NCBI RefSeq assembly: GCF_005869875.1
Contig: NZ_VAWG01000003.1
Coordinates: 124,001-188,000 of the forward strand
Source: Paenibacillus pinistramenti
GTDB lineage: Bacteria; Bacillota; Bacilli; Paenibacillales; Paenibacillaceae
DNA length: 64,000 bases
Direction of reading: 5' to 3'
A program made the translations under genes and the position numbers. The notes under the pieces are model-generated. The model ran no database searches. It saw only the letters and a program-made list of their open reading frames with translations, and was not told the DNA's origin. Below are positions 26,239 through 35,027 of the stretch, piece after piece; positions within the stretch are counted from its first letter, which is position 1, and every line of letters starts with the position of its first letter.

Positions 26239-26841
26239 ATGCACTCCCTATTAGTGATCAAAAGCAGGTTGTCTCGTTTGGAAAATAACCCAGGCTCCCC
26301 TTCCGGCACCGCCTCTCCGGAACAGCTCCTGCATGCGAGCGGCTACCAGGTCAGCGCTGCGGATGGACTGGAGGCAGCGATTCCGCTGCTTCCGGACGCC
26401 GATGCTTCCCTGCTCATTGTCCCCATCTCTCAATATGTAGAGTGGCGCAAAGAGCTTATGCTGCACAAGGCTGCCCCTGTATTATGGTGGTGCTGCGAGC
26501 AGACGGCCGACCTGTCCGCGGATGCCTGTGAAGATGACTTTACGGCTGACGGACTGCTTTCGCCTTCCATGCAGCCCGCGGAGATTCATTGGGCGCTGCA
26601 CTTCAGCGCCAGGCTGTTTTTTACCCGGCAGCAGTGGACGAAAGAACGCGAGCATTTGCTCTCCAAGCTGGAGGAGCGCAAATGGATCGACATGGCCAAA
26701 GGCATTCTCTCCAAGATGCGCGGCATTTCGGAATCGGAGGCCTATGAATTCCTCCGTAAGCAGGCAATGAACGAACGCAAACGCATGGTCGATGTAGCAA
26801 CCTCGATCGTCAAAGCCTATCAGCTGCTGCACAAACCCTAA
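26239..26841 (+). CDS. ANTAR-domain RNA-binding antiterminator
   Basis: 200 residues. The C-terminal ANTAR three-helix domain is clear (about 145-198: ERKWIDMAKGILSKMRGISESEAYEFLRKQAMNERKRMVDVA). The N-terminal part resembles a degenerate receiver-like fold without the phospho-acceptor pattern I would expect. A coiled linker (WTKEREHLLSKLEERK) joins them. ANTAR proteins bind paired hairpins in leader RNA and block terminator formation, as NasR does in Klebsiella. Here the divergent nirB leader has a terminator with suitable hairpins, so it is probably the nitrite-operon antiterminator. AAAGGAG precedes the ATG. It is probably cotranscribed with the TrpD2-like gene 19 nt downstream. Confidence 0.9.
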   Translation: MHSLLVIKSRLSRLENNPGSPSGTASPEQLLHASGYQVSAADGLEAAIPLLPDADASLLIVPISQYVEWRKELMLHKAAPVLWWCCEQTADLSADACEDDFTADGLLSPSMQPAEIHWALHFSARLFFTRQQWTKEREHLLSKLEERKWIDMAKGILSKMRGISESEAYEFLRKQAMNERKRMVDVATSIVKAYQLLHKP

Positions 26842-26860
26842 TGAGGAGGATGCTCATCTC

Positions 26861-27910
26861 ATGATTAATCATTTAAAAGAAATAGCGCGCGGTAAACGGG
26901 GTGCCCGCGATCTAAGCTATGAAGATGCCAGGCATGCGGCCGAATGCATCCTGAATGGCGCAGCTACGCCGGCTCAGACAGGCGCTTTCCTGGCGGCAGA
27001 GCGCATCAAGCTTGAGTCTGTTGCTGAGCTGGAAGCTTTTGTGCACGCGTGCCGGGCACACGCCAGACATGAACGGCTCTTTCCCGAAAATATAGACTTC
27101 GCCAGCCCTTATGACGGCAGGAAGTCCTCCTTCATCTCCACCTTCCCGGCCGCCTTTCTTCTCGCCTCCGCCGGTCTTCCTGTTACGCTGCACGGCTCGG
27201 CTCCGCTGCCTCCCAAGTGGGGCATTACCCTGTATGACCTGTTGGGAGCTGCCGACATTGACGCGGGAAGACTGACGCCGGAGGATTTCATTACGGCCGC
27301 CCGATCAAGCGGTGTCCTCTACGTCCATGCGGAGAACTGGTCTCCGAGACTCGCGTCCCTCCGCTCTCTGCGTGAAGAGCTGGGGATGCGAACTATTTTT
27401 AACACGGCTGAAAAGCTTGTCGATTACGGCTCCTCTCCCTACATGACTATTGGCATCTTTCATAACACCGTGTTTGACCGGACCTCCCGTCTGCTGATCA
27501 AGCTCGGGTACAGAAAGGCGCTGGTCGTGCAAGGCATGGAGGGCTCGGAGGATTTGTTCATCGACCGGGCTACCCGGGTCTATTTGGTGGATGGCGAAGA
27601 AGCGGCCATGGATGTTATTGATCCCGAACTGCTGGGCCTGGATACTCCGGTGCCGGAGGTCGAATGGACGGCTGCCCGGCAGCTGCGTACGGCAGAAGAG
27701 GTGCTCCGAGGGGAAGGGCATATGGCCTTCTATAATCAGACTCTGCTGAATGGGGCTGTGAGGCTGCACCTTGCCCAGAAGGCAGGTTCCATTGAAGAGG
27801 GGCTGTACATCTGCAAGAGCCTGCTCGATAAAGGCGCCGCCTGGAGCGCTTATAACGACTGGAAGAGCGCCTTGTTGTCACGAACCGGCTCAGCCTCCGA
27901 GGCGCGGTAA
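26861..27910 (+). CDS. TrpD2-like (glycosyltransferase family 3) protein
   Basis: 349 residues with the fold of anthranilate phosphoribosyltransferase: an N-terminal helical domain (LSYEDARHAAECILNGAATPAQTGAFLAAERIK), then the larger alpha/beta domain. The PRPP-binding glycine-rich GTGGD loop of true TrpD is absent; at that position the sequence reads FASPYDGRKSSFISTFPAA. It therefore resembles the TrpD2/YbiB branch, some of whose members bind nucleic acid rather than making tryptophan precursors. GAGGAGG precedes the ATG. No trp genes are nearby; it follows the ANTAR gene in one unit. A role in nitrogen regulation or nucleic-acid binding is inference from context. Confidence 0.82.
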   Translation: MINHLKEIARGKRGARDLSYEDARHAAECILNGAATPAQTGAFLAAERIKLESVAELEAFVHACRAHARHERLFPENIDFASPYDGRKSSFISTFPAAFLLASAGLPVTLHGSAPLPPKWGITLYDLLGAADIDAGRLTPEDFITAARSSGVLYVHAENWSPRLASLRSLREELGMRTIFNTAEKLVDYGSSPYMTIGIFHNTVFDRTSRLLIKLGYRKALVVQGMEGSEDLFIDRATRVYLVDGEEAAMDVIDPELLGLDTPVPEVEWTAARQLRTAEEVLRGEGHMAFYNQTLLNGAVRLHLAQKAGSIEEGLYICKSLLDKGAAWSAYNDWKSALLSRTGSASEAR

Positions 27911-27974
27911 TCGGAATAAGCACTGCCGTAAGGAAGTTTAACAAATAGAAGTTTAACGGGAGCGGAAAAGAAGA

Positions 27975-28021
27975 AAGCAGCGAATCAGCCTATGAAGGCT
28001 AAATTCGCTGCTTCTATTTTT
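27975..28021 (+). terminator. intrinsic terminator after the ANTAR-TrpD2 unit
   Basis: AAGCAGCGAAT (27975-27985) pairs with ATTCGCTGCTT (28003-28013), inner AGCC/GGCT, then TTTTT. Confidence 0.85.
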
Positions 28022-28077
28022 GTACCTATAATCTGCTGCTTAATAATCCAGCTAACCCAGCTGTTCAATCCCGCTGT

Positions 28078-28440
28078 CTAGCTAGCTTCACACTCTGCAT
28101 TCCCTTCAATAAACTCGCAATTTGTCAGGTCTGTTGCCCGGGCAAGACTGTTTAACTGCATTTTAAGAATCGGATTGTCCGAAAGCCGGAAAATAATTTT
28201 CTTGAAGCCGTCTTTCTTATACAGCTCAAAGCAGTGCCCCAGGTGGGGAAGCGATTCCGGAGCAGATACCTCCAGCTGACTGCAGTCCAGATCCAGAGTA
28301 TAATCCGGAACATGAATATCCGCTATATACTGATGATAATCTTCAATGGAAGCTTTCCCGTCCTCCGGTGAGAACACGCCTTGAACCTGAATCTTCATCG
28401 TCTTGCATGCTTTCAGAATCTGAATGTTAAAACTCCCCAT
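28078..28440 (-). CDS. small STAS-like protein, function unknown
   Basis: 120 residues, no signal or membrane segment. The pattern of beta strands and helices (MKIQVQGVFSPEDG, YTLDLDCSQLEVSAPESLPHL, KKIIFRLSDNPILKMQLNSLAR) is reminiscent of STAS/anti-sigma-antagonist folds. The similarity is weak, and the usual phosphorylatable Ser motif is not evident. GGAGGAG precedes the ATG. It is monocistronic and convergent with the TrpD2-like gene. Treat it as a conserved-looking hypothetical. Confidence 0.6.
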   Translation of the reverse strand: MGSFNIQILKACKTMKIQVQGVFSPEDGKASIEDYHQYIADIHVPDYTLDLDCSQLEVSAPESLPHLGHCFELYKKDGFKKIIFRLSDNPILKMQLNSLARATDLTNCEFIEGNAECEAS

Positions 28441-28764
28441 GACAACTCCTCCAAATGGTGTAAGTCTTGACGAAGCTTTGTACTGGCTTGCAACGAGGCG
28501 TATTGCTGCATATGTAATCCTGGAAGGAATTTCTTATCCTATACTATACTACGAGTACCCGTAATATTCGACCTCTTTTTTGTTATTTTCTACAACTTTC
28601 GACTTGTTTTGAGTAATTTCTTTCGTTCCAGCCGGCTCTTACGATCCAGAGCAGCAGATAATCGCCTCTCTTCACCTTGCCGGACTGAATGGCTTGATGA
28701 TTAGCTCTCCCTTCCTATAAAATAGATGGACAGGTAAAATAGATGGACAGGCCATACTAGCAGA
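28441..28764. other. intergenic region with a tandem 17-bp repeat
   Basis: Divergent promoter region. The only structure seen is AAAATAGATGGACAGG repeated at 28719-28734 and 28736-28751, just upstream of the radical SAM gene. Confidence 0.5.
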
Positions 28765-28779
28765 TTGGGGATTATCCAT

Positions 28780-29655
28780 TTGAAAACATTCAAGAAAGTA
28801 TATATCGAGATCACAAGCGTGTGTAATCTGGCATGCAGCTTCTGCCCCCAGACCGCACGTAAAGCCAATTTTATGAAGCCCGAAATGTTTAACGACATTC
28901 TGGATCAAATTAAACCGCACACCAGCCATATTTATCTGCATGTTAAAGGGGAGCCGCTGCTCCATCCGAAGATCGACCTTTTGCTGGATTCGGCCCATGA
29001 GAAGGGCTTTAAAGTCAATATCACAACCAACGGCACGCTGCTGCACAAGGCCGGGGCCAAAATTTTGGGCAAACCCGCCCTGCGCCAGATGAACTTCTCC
29101 CTCCACAGCTTCGACGGCCATGAAGGCTCGGAGAACCGGGAAGGCTACGTGGGTTCCGTCCTGCAGTTCGCCCGCGCTGCGGCCGAGCAGGGCATCCTGA
29201 TCTCCTTCCGGCTGTGGAATCTGACCGAAGACAATCTCACCAACGCCCAGCGGCAGAGAAACCGCGAGACGCTCGCGCTGCTGGAGCAGGAATTCCATCT
29301 CGATTATAGAATCGAAGAGAAGGTAGAGCCCGGCAAGGGCGTGAAGATCGCCCATAACATTTACCTGAACCAGGACTATGAATTCCAGTGGCCGAGCCTA
29401 AACGCACCTGAGGACGATGGAAAAGGCTTCTGTCACGGCCTCCGCACCCAGGCCGGCGTGCTGGTGGATGGAACCGTTATCCCCTGCTGCCTGGACGGCG
29501 AAGGCGTGATTAACCTCGGAAATGTGCAGCAGAGCAGCTTCTCTGAAATTGTGGAAAGCGAGCGGGCGAACAACCTGTTCTACGGCTTCTCCAGACGGGA
29601 AGCGGTTGAGGATCTGTGCAGAAGATGCGGCTACCGCAAAAGATTCGGAGCCTGA
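28780..29655 (+). CDS. radical SAM/SPASM-type protein
   Basis: About 291 residues. The N-terminal radical SAM signature is CNLACSFCP (CxxxCxxC), binding the [4Fe-4S] cluster that cleaves SAM. HVKGEPLLHPKI and TTNGT are further family motifs. The C-terminus has a SPASM-like Cys set (GFCHGL, IPCCLDGEG, DLCRRCGYRKR) that could hold auxiliary Fe-S clusters. Both ends therefore look complete. Candidate starts are TTG 28765 and TTG 28780; the latter is preferred because TTGGGGA lies at usable spacing and the conserved KTFKKVYIEITSVC follows. No substrate peptide or partner gene is adjacent. It is not part of the que operon that follows, which has its own promoter. Confidence 0.85.
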   Translation: MKTFKKVYIEITSVCNLACSFCPQTARKANFMKPEMFNDILDQIKPHTSHIYLHVKGEPLLHPKIDLLLDSAHEKGFKVNITTNGTLLHKAGAKILGKPALRQMNFSLHSFDGHEGSENREGYVGSVLQFARAAAEQGILISFRLWNLTEDNLTNAQRQRNRETLALLEQEFHLDYRIEEKVEPGKGVKIAHNIYLNQDYEFQWPSLNAPEDDGKGFCHGLRTQAGVLVDGTVIPCCLDGEGVINLGNVQQSSFSEIVESERANNLFYGFSRREAVEDLCRRCGYRKRFGA

Positions 29656-29699
29656 CCTGATAATACTAAAGGCAATTCTATGAAAAAGCATAATAACCC

Positions 29700-29728
29700 T
29701 TCAAGCGGAGGCCTGCTTGTGTTATAAT
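29700..29728 (+). promoter_or_regulatory. sigma-A promoter of the que operon
   Basis: TTCAAG (29700-29705), 17 nt, TATAAT (29723-29728), upstream of the preQ1 aptamer. Confidence 0.65.
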
Positions 29729-29799
29729 AGCCGTTGCGTGTGTTCCTCAGCTTGAATGCCCGCCTTACAACCGAAGACAAATCCATGTATACAGACATG

Positions 29800-29835
29800 G
29801 GAGAGGTTCGAGAACTCCCTCTATAAAAAACTAAT
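29800..29835 (+). promoter_or_regulatory. preQ1-I riboswitch aptamer
   Basis: GAGAGGTTCGAG, then CTCCCTC, then the A-rich tail TATAAAAAACTAA: the stem-loop plus pseudoknot-forming tail of class I preQ1 riboswitches. A CCATGT/ACATGG hairpin lies just upstream (29783-29800). Confidence 0.92.
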
Positions 29836-29839
29836 TAGT

Positions 29840-29873
29840 GCCTGTGTTCACCTGAACCAGGGCTTGTTTTTTT
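29840..29873 (+). terminator. riboswitch expression-platform terminator
   Basis: GCCTG (29840-29844) and GTTCA pair with TGAAC and CAGGGC, followed by a run of seven T. It lies directly after the preQ1 aptamer, so ligand binding probably promotes termination before queC. Confidence 0.8.
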
Positions 29874-29972
29874 GCGTAGACATGAAGTTCATGAACCCTC
29901 TCTCTTTGATTTTTGCAGACGAACCGCTTTCGGGCGGCGTTTGACATGATCCTTGAAGGAGAGGTTTTTATT

Positions 29973-30641
29973 ATGCTTAAAGATGAAAAAGCAGTTGTCG
30001 TCTTCAGCGGCGGCCAGGACAGCACCACCTGCCTGTACTGGGCCATTCAGCAGTTCCGCGAAGTGGAGACGGTCACTTTTATGTACGGACAGCGCCACAG
30101 TTTGGAGATCGAATGTGCCAAATCCATTTCCAAAGAACTTGGCATTAAAAATACGGTGCTCGACATGAGCCTGCTCGGTCAGCTGACAGCAAATGCCCTG
30201 ACCCGGAGCGATATAGAAATCGCTCAAGAGGAAGGCGGCCTGCCCAATACATTTGTAGACGGGCGCAACCACCTGTTCCTCAGCTTTGCAGCGGTGATGG
30301 CCAAGCAGGTCGGTGCCAGACATCTGGTTACCGGCGTGTGCGAAACCGACTTCAGCGGCTACCCGGACTGCAGAGACACCTTTGTCAAATCACTGAACGT
30401 CACGCTGAATCTCGCGATGGACTACCAGTTTGTCATTCATACGCCGCTCATGTGGCTCGACAAAGCCCAAACGTGGCAGCTGGCCGACGATTTGAACGCG
30501 TTTGATTTCGTGCGCGAACGGACGCTTACCTGCTATAACGGCGTAATCGGCGGCGGCTGCGGCGAATGCCCGGCCTGTAAGCTGCGCAAGGCGGGGCTTG
30601 ACCGCTACCTGTCCGCACGCGCGGAAGGAGTGCGTTTATGA
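29973..30641 (+). CDS. queC: 7-cyano-7-deazaguanine synthase
   Basis: ATP-dependent conversion of 7-carboxy-7-deazaguanine to preQ0 in queuosine synthesis. 222 residues. PP-loop [11 protein letters not shown], the family segment [17 protein letters not shown], and the zinc site [17 protein letters not shown]. An upstream in-frame start at 29913 overlaps leader RNA; ATG 29973 follows GAAGGAGAGG. It is the first gene after the preQ1 riboswitch and overlaps queD by 4 nt. Confidence 0.96.
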   Translation: MLKDEKAVVVFSGGQDSTTCLYWAIQQFREVETVTFMYGQRHSLEIECAKSISKELGIKNTVLDMSLLGQLTANALTRSDIEIAQEEGGLPNTFVDGRNHLFLSFAAVMAKQVGARHLVTGVCETDFSGYPDCRDTFVKSLNVTLNLAMDYQFVIHTPLMWLDKAQTWQLADDLNAFDFVRERTLTCYNGVIGGGCGECPACKLRKAGLDRYLSARAEGVRL

Positions 30642-31138
30642 ACCAGCCGAAACGGACAGCAGGCGAATTCCGCATCGTAGAATCCCTTCAGCAGCTGGGC
30701 CGCGATATTACGAAAGAGCAGCTGCGCTACCACAACCGCAGAGTGCTCGTCAGCAAGGAATTTACGTTTGATGCCGCGCATCATCTGCACGCTTATGAGG
30801 GCAAATGCAAGAACCTGCACGGACACACCTATACCGTCGTGTTCGGAATCAGCGGACTGCCGGATGAGACCGGCATTACCGTGGATTTTGGCGTCATTAA
30901 AGACATTTGGAAGAATGAAATCGAAGGTTATCTGGACCACCGCTATCTGAACGAAACACTTCCTCCAATGAATACAACAGCGGAAAATATGGTCGTCTGG
31001 CTGTATGAGCAAATGGAGCAGGCCTTGGAGCAGGCGAATGCGGAAGGCCGCATGATCGAGGCGCGGACCGAGTTTGTCCGCTTGTTTGAAACGCCGACCA
31101 GCTATGCGGAGATCAGACGGGAGTGGATGATGGCATGA
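30638..31138 (+). CDS. queD: 6-carboxy-tetrahydropterin synthase
   Basis: Converts dihydroneopterin triphosphate to 6-carboxytetrahydropterin. 166 residues, with the zinc His residues and catalytic Cys in [23 protein letters not shown], then DFGVIKDIW and LDHRYLNE. It has about 40 extra N-terminal residues (from MNQPKRTAG to the first beta strand) compared with minimal QueD proteins. Its ATG overlaps the queC stop, and its stop overlaps the queE start, so the three are translationally coupled. Confidence 0.95.
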   Translation: MNQPKRTAGEFRIVESLQQLGRDITKEQLRYHNRRVLVSKEFTFDAAHHLHAYEGKCKNLHGHTYTVVFGISGLPDETGITVDFGVIKDIWKNEIEGYLDHRYLNETLPPMNTTAENMVVWLYEQMEQALEQANAEGRMIEARTEFVRLFETPTSYAEIRREWMMA

Positions 31139-31941
31139 ACTCTATAACAGATCACGAGCTTCATGAGCTTTCTGCAAGCGACGGCCTGACTCCCCAAATT
31201 CCGGCTTCCGCAGCTGCCACGATCCCCGTGCTGGAGATCTTCGGCCCTACGGTCCAGGGCGAAGGCATGGTCATCGGGCAGAAGACGATGTTTGTCCGCA
31301 CGGCCGGCTGCGATTACCGCTGCAGCTGGTGCGACTCCGCCTTTACCTGGGACGGCAGCGCCAAGGATCAGATCCAGCGTCTGAGCGCCGAGGATATCTG
31401 GCAGCGCCTGACCGAGATTGGCGGCGACCGCTTCTCCCATGTGACGCTGTCCGGGGGCAACCCGGCTCTGCTGCCGCAGCTCGGCAGCCTGGTGGCCCTG
31501 CTGCAGGAGAAAGGCATTTCTACAGCGGTAGAAACGCAGGGCTCCCGCTGGCAGGACTGGCTGGAGCACATTGATGAGGTGACCTTGTCGCCGAAGCCGC
31601 CAAGCTCCGGCATGGAGACGAATTACGAGAAGCTGGACGAGATTGTCGTAAGGCTCGCAAGACGCCCCCGCCCTTACGATTACAGTATGAAGATCGTTGT
31701 GTTTGATGACAAGGATCTCGAATACGCGGTCCAGCTGCATCAGCGCTACCCGCAGGCCCAGCTGTATTTGCAGGTCGGCAATCCCGACACCACCCGGATG
31801 GACGTTCAGGAGCATGCCCTGTTCCTGCTGCAGCGTTATGAAGAGCTGGTGAGCAAGGTGATGGACCGGCCTGAGCTGAACCGGGTCCGGGTTCTCCCCC
31901 AGCTGCACGCGCTGATTTGGGGCAACAAAAGAGGCGTTTGA
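31135..31941 (+). CDS. queE: 7-carboxy-7-deazaguanine synthase (radical SAM)
   Basis: Radical SAM enzyme forming the deazapurine ring from 6-carboxytetrahydropterin. 268 residues; cluster motif [16 protein letters not shown], preceded by [21 protein letters not shown], and LSGGNPALL. About 30 extra N-terminal residues precede the usual start of the fold. An in-frame GTG at 31123 is possible, but ATG 31135 overlaps the queD stop (ATGA), the same coupling seen at queC-queD. Confidence 0.95.
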   Translation: MNSITDHELHELSASDGLTPQIPASAAATIPVLEIFGPTVQGEGMVIGQKTMFVRTAGCDYRCSWCDSAFTWDGSAKDQIQRLSAEDIWQRLTEIGGDRFSHVTLSGGNPALLPQLGSLVALLQEKGISTAVETQGSRWQDWLEHIDEVTLSPKPPSSGMETNYEKLDEIVVRLARRPRPYDYSMKIVVFDDKDLEYAVQLHQRYPQAQLYLQVGNPDTTRMDVQEHALFLLQRYEELVSKVMDRPELNRVRVLPQLHALIWGNKRGV

Positions 31942-31978
31942 CGCTAAGACTATACCAATTGAAAGAAGGTTCCCCTAC

Positions 31979-32476
31979 ATGAGCGGAAGAAAGCAAGAAG
32001 AAATGCAGGACCTTACCCTGCTCGGCAACCAGGGCACAAAGTATCCGTTTAACTATGCTCCGGAAGTGCTCGAAAGCTTCGACAACAAGCACCCTTACCG
32101 GGATTATTTCGTCAAATTTAACTGCCCGGAATTTACAAGCCTGTGCCCGATTACGGGACAGCCGGATTTTGCGACGATCTATATCAGCTACATTCCCGAC
32201 ATCAAAATGGTGGAAAGCAAATCGCTCAAGCTGTATCTGTTCAGCTTCCGCAACCATGGCGATTTCCATGAGGACTGCGTCAACATTATCATGAACGACC
32301 TGATCAAGCTGATGGAGCCGAGATATATTGAAGTATGGGGCAAATTTACGCCAAGAGGCGGCATTTCCATCGACCCTTACTGCAACTACGGCCGCCCGGG
32401 CACCAAATATGAGCAGATGGCCGAGCAGCGGCTGTTCAACCATGATCTGTATCCGGAGAAGGTCGACAACCGGTAA
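31979..32476 (+). CDS. queF: NADPH-dependent preQ0 reductase
   Basis: Reduces the nitrile of preQ0 to preQ1, the riboswitch ligand. 165 residues, the short (YkvM-type) QueF form. The active-site Cys is in [14 protein letters not shown]; the family signature is [27 protein letters not shown] precedes the ATG, 37 nt after queE. Last gene of queCDEF, closed by a strong terminator. Confidence 0.96.
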   Translation: MSGRKQEEMQDLTLLGNQGTKYPFNYAPEVLESFDNKHPYRDYFVKFNCPEFTSLCPITGQPDFATIYISYIPDIKMVESKSLKLYLFSFRNHGDFHEDCVNIIMNDLIKLMEPRYIEVWGKFTPRGGISIDPYCNYGRPGTKYEQMAEQRLFNHDLYPEKVDNR

Positions 32477-32511
32477 TCCGGATCGAGGGATCATAGGCTT
32501 TATATTAAGAA

Positions 32512-32557
32512 CAGACCAGGAAGCTTCCTCCGGCGGAGCTTCCTGATCTGTTTTTTT
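32512..32557 (+). terminator. strong intrinsic terminator after queF
   Basis: Near-perfect 14-bp stem (CAGACCAGGAAGCT ... GAGCTTCCTGATCTG) followed by seven T. Confidence 0.9.
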
Positions 32558-32578
32558 GCGGCTATTAACCGGCCCGGC

Positions 32579-32842
32579 TTATTCGAAGCCGGTCATATAT
32601 TTTTTAGCGCTGGAGGAATGGTGCTTGGTGCTCTCCTTGTCCTGCTCTTCCTTCTTCTCTTCGTTCAGGTCCTCGACCGGTATCGGATCGACATTCTGCT
32701 CGCTTTCGAACTTGTCAAACAAGCTTTCCGTCTCTGTAGCGTACTGCTCCGGCTGATCCATGCCTGCGGCTCCCGGCAGGTTCTGCTTCTCCTTCTCTTT
32801 CTCCTTCTCTTTCTCTTTCTCCTTGCCCTGCTGCTGTTCCAT
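32579..32842 (-). CDS. small highly charged low-complexity protein, unknown
   Basis: 87 residues, with no globular-looking core. The N-terminus is a Lys-Glu alternation (KEKEKEKEKEKEK) encoded by a hexanucleotide-like repeat. The rest is acidic (FDKFESEQNVDPIPVEDLNEEKKEEQDKES) and ends SSSAKKYMTGFE. It is called as a gene because ATG 32842 is preceded by GGGAGGTGA at 9 nt, a near-ideal ribosome site. A much longer frame on this strand (to 33811) is only the antisense of the hydrolase gene. It is convergent with queF. Function unknown; it may be intrinsically disordered. Confidence 0.6.
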   Translation of the reverse strand: MEQQQGKEKEKEKEKEKEKQNLPGAAGMDQPEQYATETESLFDKFESEQNVDPIPVEDLNEEKKEEQDKESTKHHSSSAKKYMTGFE

Positions 32843-33049
32843 CTGGATTCTCACCTCCCTTGGCAAAGTGAGTTCTGGACTTACTGCTTTATACCTCCGC
32901 CGGCAGGTCTTCAAACCTGTCAGCTGTTTAAACCTGTTATAGTCATCTGCCAGATTGCCGCTGATTATGCGGAGGCTCCGGGCAAAAGTATGTAACTTCT
33001 GATATAATAAGTCCCGAAGTGAACCATCAGCATGAGAAGGAGTAAGATC

Positions 33050-33778
33050 ATGATTCAAGAACTTTCCCCAGGCATTTACGACCTGAGCCTTAAGCATAAC
33101 GGGATGCCGATTCATCCTGTACTGCTGTGGAACGAACAAGAAGGTGCCACCCTGATTGATACCGGTATGACGGGCACACTGAAGCAGCTTCAGGAAGCGG
33201 TTCAGGAGACTGGCGTGAACTGGAATGAAATTCGGCGCATTATTTTGACTCACCAGGATATTGACCACATCGGCAATCTGCCGGCAATTGCGGCCTCTCT
33301 CCCGTCCCGTCCTGAAATATGGGCCCATAAGGAGGACAGCGACGTAATTGAAGGCAGAAAGCCTTTTCTGAAAATGAGTGCAGAACGCCTGGCCTCCATG
33401 CCTGAAGCGATGCGGCAGCTCATCGAAGGCCTGTCTAAGGATCTGAAAGAAATGAAGGTTACCCGATTCCTGGAGGATGGAGAAGAGCTGTCTCTGCACG
33501 GCGGCCTGCAGGTGATTCACACACCGGGGCATACGCCGGGGCATCTGTCCTTCTACCTGCCGAAGGAGAAGCTGCTGCTTGCCGCAGATGAACTGAATGC
33601 AGCAGATGGGGAACTGAAAGGTCCAAATGAGCCCTTCACCCCGGATATGGAGCTTGCCATGCAGTCCATGACCAAGTTCCTTCCGCTTGCTATTGAGCGG
33701 ATCCTTTGTTACCATGGCGGCATGTTTACAGAGCAGCCGGAGGAAGCCATCAGAAGGCTGGCTCAACAGTCCAAATAA
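33050..33778 (+). CDS. metallo-beta-lactamase-fold hydrolase
   Basis: About 242 residues. The binuclear zinc motif is THQDIDHIGN (HxxxDH type), with later ligands in HTPGHTPGHLSFYL and the C-terminal CYHGG. These place it among glyoxalase-II-like MBL hydrolases; the substrate is unknown. An in-frame ATG at 33032 exists, but ATG 33050 follows AGAAGGAG at correct spacing. The M24 peptidase starts 15 nt after its stop, suggesting one transcript. Confidence 0.9.
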   Translation: MIQELSPGIYDLSLKHNGMPIHPVLLWNEQEGATLIDTGMTGTLKQLQEAVQETGVNWNEIRRIILTHQDIDHIGNLPAIAASLPSRPEIWAHKEDSDVIEGRKPFLKMSAERLASMPEAMRQLIEGLSKDLKEMKVTRFLEDGEELSLHGGLQVIHTPGHTPGHLSFYLPKEKLLLAADELNAADGELKGPNEPFTPDMELAMQSMTKFLPLAIERILCYHGGMFTEQPEEAIRRLAQQSK

Positions 33779-33792
33779 AGGGGATTTACACA

Positions 33793-34878
33793 ATGAACGA
33801 AAAATGGTCACGGCTCGAGCAGCACATGTCTCAGGCAGGCATTGATACGCTCCTGATTACCGACCCGAAGCATGTTTATTATTTGACCGGCTTTGCAAGC
33901 AATCCGCATGAGCGGTTTCTGGGTGCCGTCTATACGCGCGGCGAACAGCCCTTTCTCCTTGTTCCGGCGCTGGATGAGGCTGCTGCGCGCTCAGCCAGCG
34001 ATGTGGACACCATTCTCACCCACTCCGATACGGACAATCCATACGCAATCCTCAAGCAGGCGCTTAAAGGGAAAGCCGGCGTGCTGGGACTTGAGAAGAA
34101 CAACCTGACCGTGTCCCGTTACGAGGCGCTTCAGGCTGAACTTCAGTTTAATGAGGCCCGCCATGTCGGGGACTGGCTCCAAAGCATGCGTGTCATTAAG
34201 TCACCTGAAGAGGTGCAGAAAATGCAGCATGCCGTCAACCTGATTGAGGAAGTCCTCAAACAAGGACTGGCTAAAGTCCAAATCGGGATGACGGAGAACG
34301 AGCTGGTTGCCGAGATCGAATACCAGATCCGCAAGGTGGGCGCAGACGGCCCTTCTTTTGACTCTATGGTGCTGTCCGGGGACAAGACGGCTCTGCCGCA
34401 CGGCGTGCCGGGCACCCGCCAAATCCAGGCCGGTGATCTGCTGATGTTTGATATCGGCGTATATGCCGCCGGCTATGCTTCCGATATCACCCGCACCTTT
34501 GCCGTCGGCCATCTGTCCGATGAGCTGACCCGCGTCTACAACACCGTGCTGGCCGCTAATGAAGCCGCCATCGCAGCCATCAAGCCGGGCGTCACCTTCG
34601 GCTCCATTGACCAGGCAGCCCGGGCGGTCATTTCGGATGCGGGCTACGGCCCTTACTTCCTGCACCGGCTCGGCCACGGTCTCGGCATCGATGTCCACGA
34701 GTATCCGTCTGTGCACGGAGACAATCAGGACCTGCTGCAGGCCGGCAACGTCTTTACCGTTGAGCCGGGCATCTATCTGCCGGGCAAAGGCGGCGTCCGC
34801 ATCGAGGACGACGTGCTCGTCACCGAGCAGGGCGTATCTGTGCTGACCCGTTACCCTAAACAATTAACGGTCATTTAA
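33793..34878 (+). CDS. M24 family Xaa-Pro-type aminopeptidase
   Basis: 361 residues: creatinase-like N-terminal domain (to about 135), then the pita-bread metallopeptidase domain. Metal ligands are visible: Asp in FDIGV and SDITR, His in HGLGIDVHEYP, Glu in TVEPGIYLP and RIEDDV. It probably removes N-terminal residues before proline in the cytoplasm. ATG 33793 is preceded by AAAGGGGA. The stop codon sits inside an 11-bp tandem repeat. Confidence 0.92.
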   Translation: MNEKWSRLEQHMSQAGIDTLLITDPKHVYYLTGFASNPHERFLGAVYTRGEQPFLLVPALDEAAARSASDVDTILTHSDTDNPYAILKQALKGKAGVLGLEKNNLTVSRYEALQAELQFNEARHVGDWLQSMRVIKSPEEVQKMQHAVNLIEEVLKQGLAKVQIGMTENELVAEIEYQIRKVGADGPSFDSMVLSGDKTALPHGVPGTRQIQAGDLLMFDIGVYAAGYASDITRTFAVGHLSDELTRVYNTVLAANEAAIAAIKPGVTFGSIDQAARAVISDAGYGPYFLHRLGHGLGIDVHEYPSVHGDNQDLLQAGNVFTVEPGIYLPGKGGVRIEDDVLVTEQGVSVLTRYPKQLTVI

Positions 34879-34906
34879 CGGTCATTTAACGGTCCATTAA
34901 AGGTCA
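34862..34906 (+). repeat. 11-bp tandem repeat across the peptidase stop codon
   Basis: About four units of TTTAACGGTCA with small changes, from the last codons into the 3' untranslated region. Confidence 0.7.
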
Positions 34907-34932
34907 TCAGCGGTTAGCTGTTAAGAACCATC

Positions 34933-34996
34933 AGCCCAGCGCCAGTCCAAGGGAGTATCCTTTGGCTGGTGCTGGGCTTATTCCGTTCTATTTTTA
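34933..34996 (+). terminator. intrinsic terminator after the hydrolase-peptidase unit
   Basis: AGCCCAGC (from 34933) pairs with GCTGGGCT (to about 34978), with inner CCAG/CTGG pairing; a T-rich stretch follows. Confidence 0.7.
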
Positions 34997-35027
34997 CATC
35001 GCCATAACCGTAAGCTGTCCCTCGTAT

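Noticed and set aside
32843-33811. Minus-strand extension of the Lys-Glu protein frame
   Set aside because: Antisense to the MBL hydrolase; ATG 32842 with its ribosome site is the real start.
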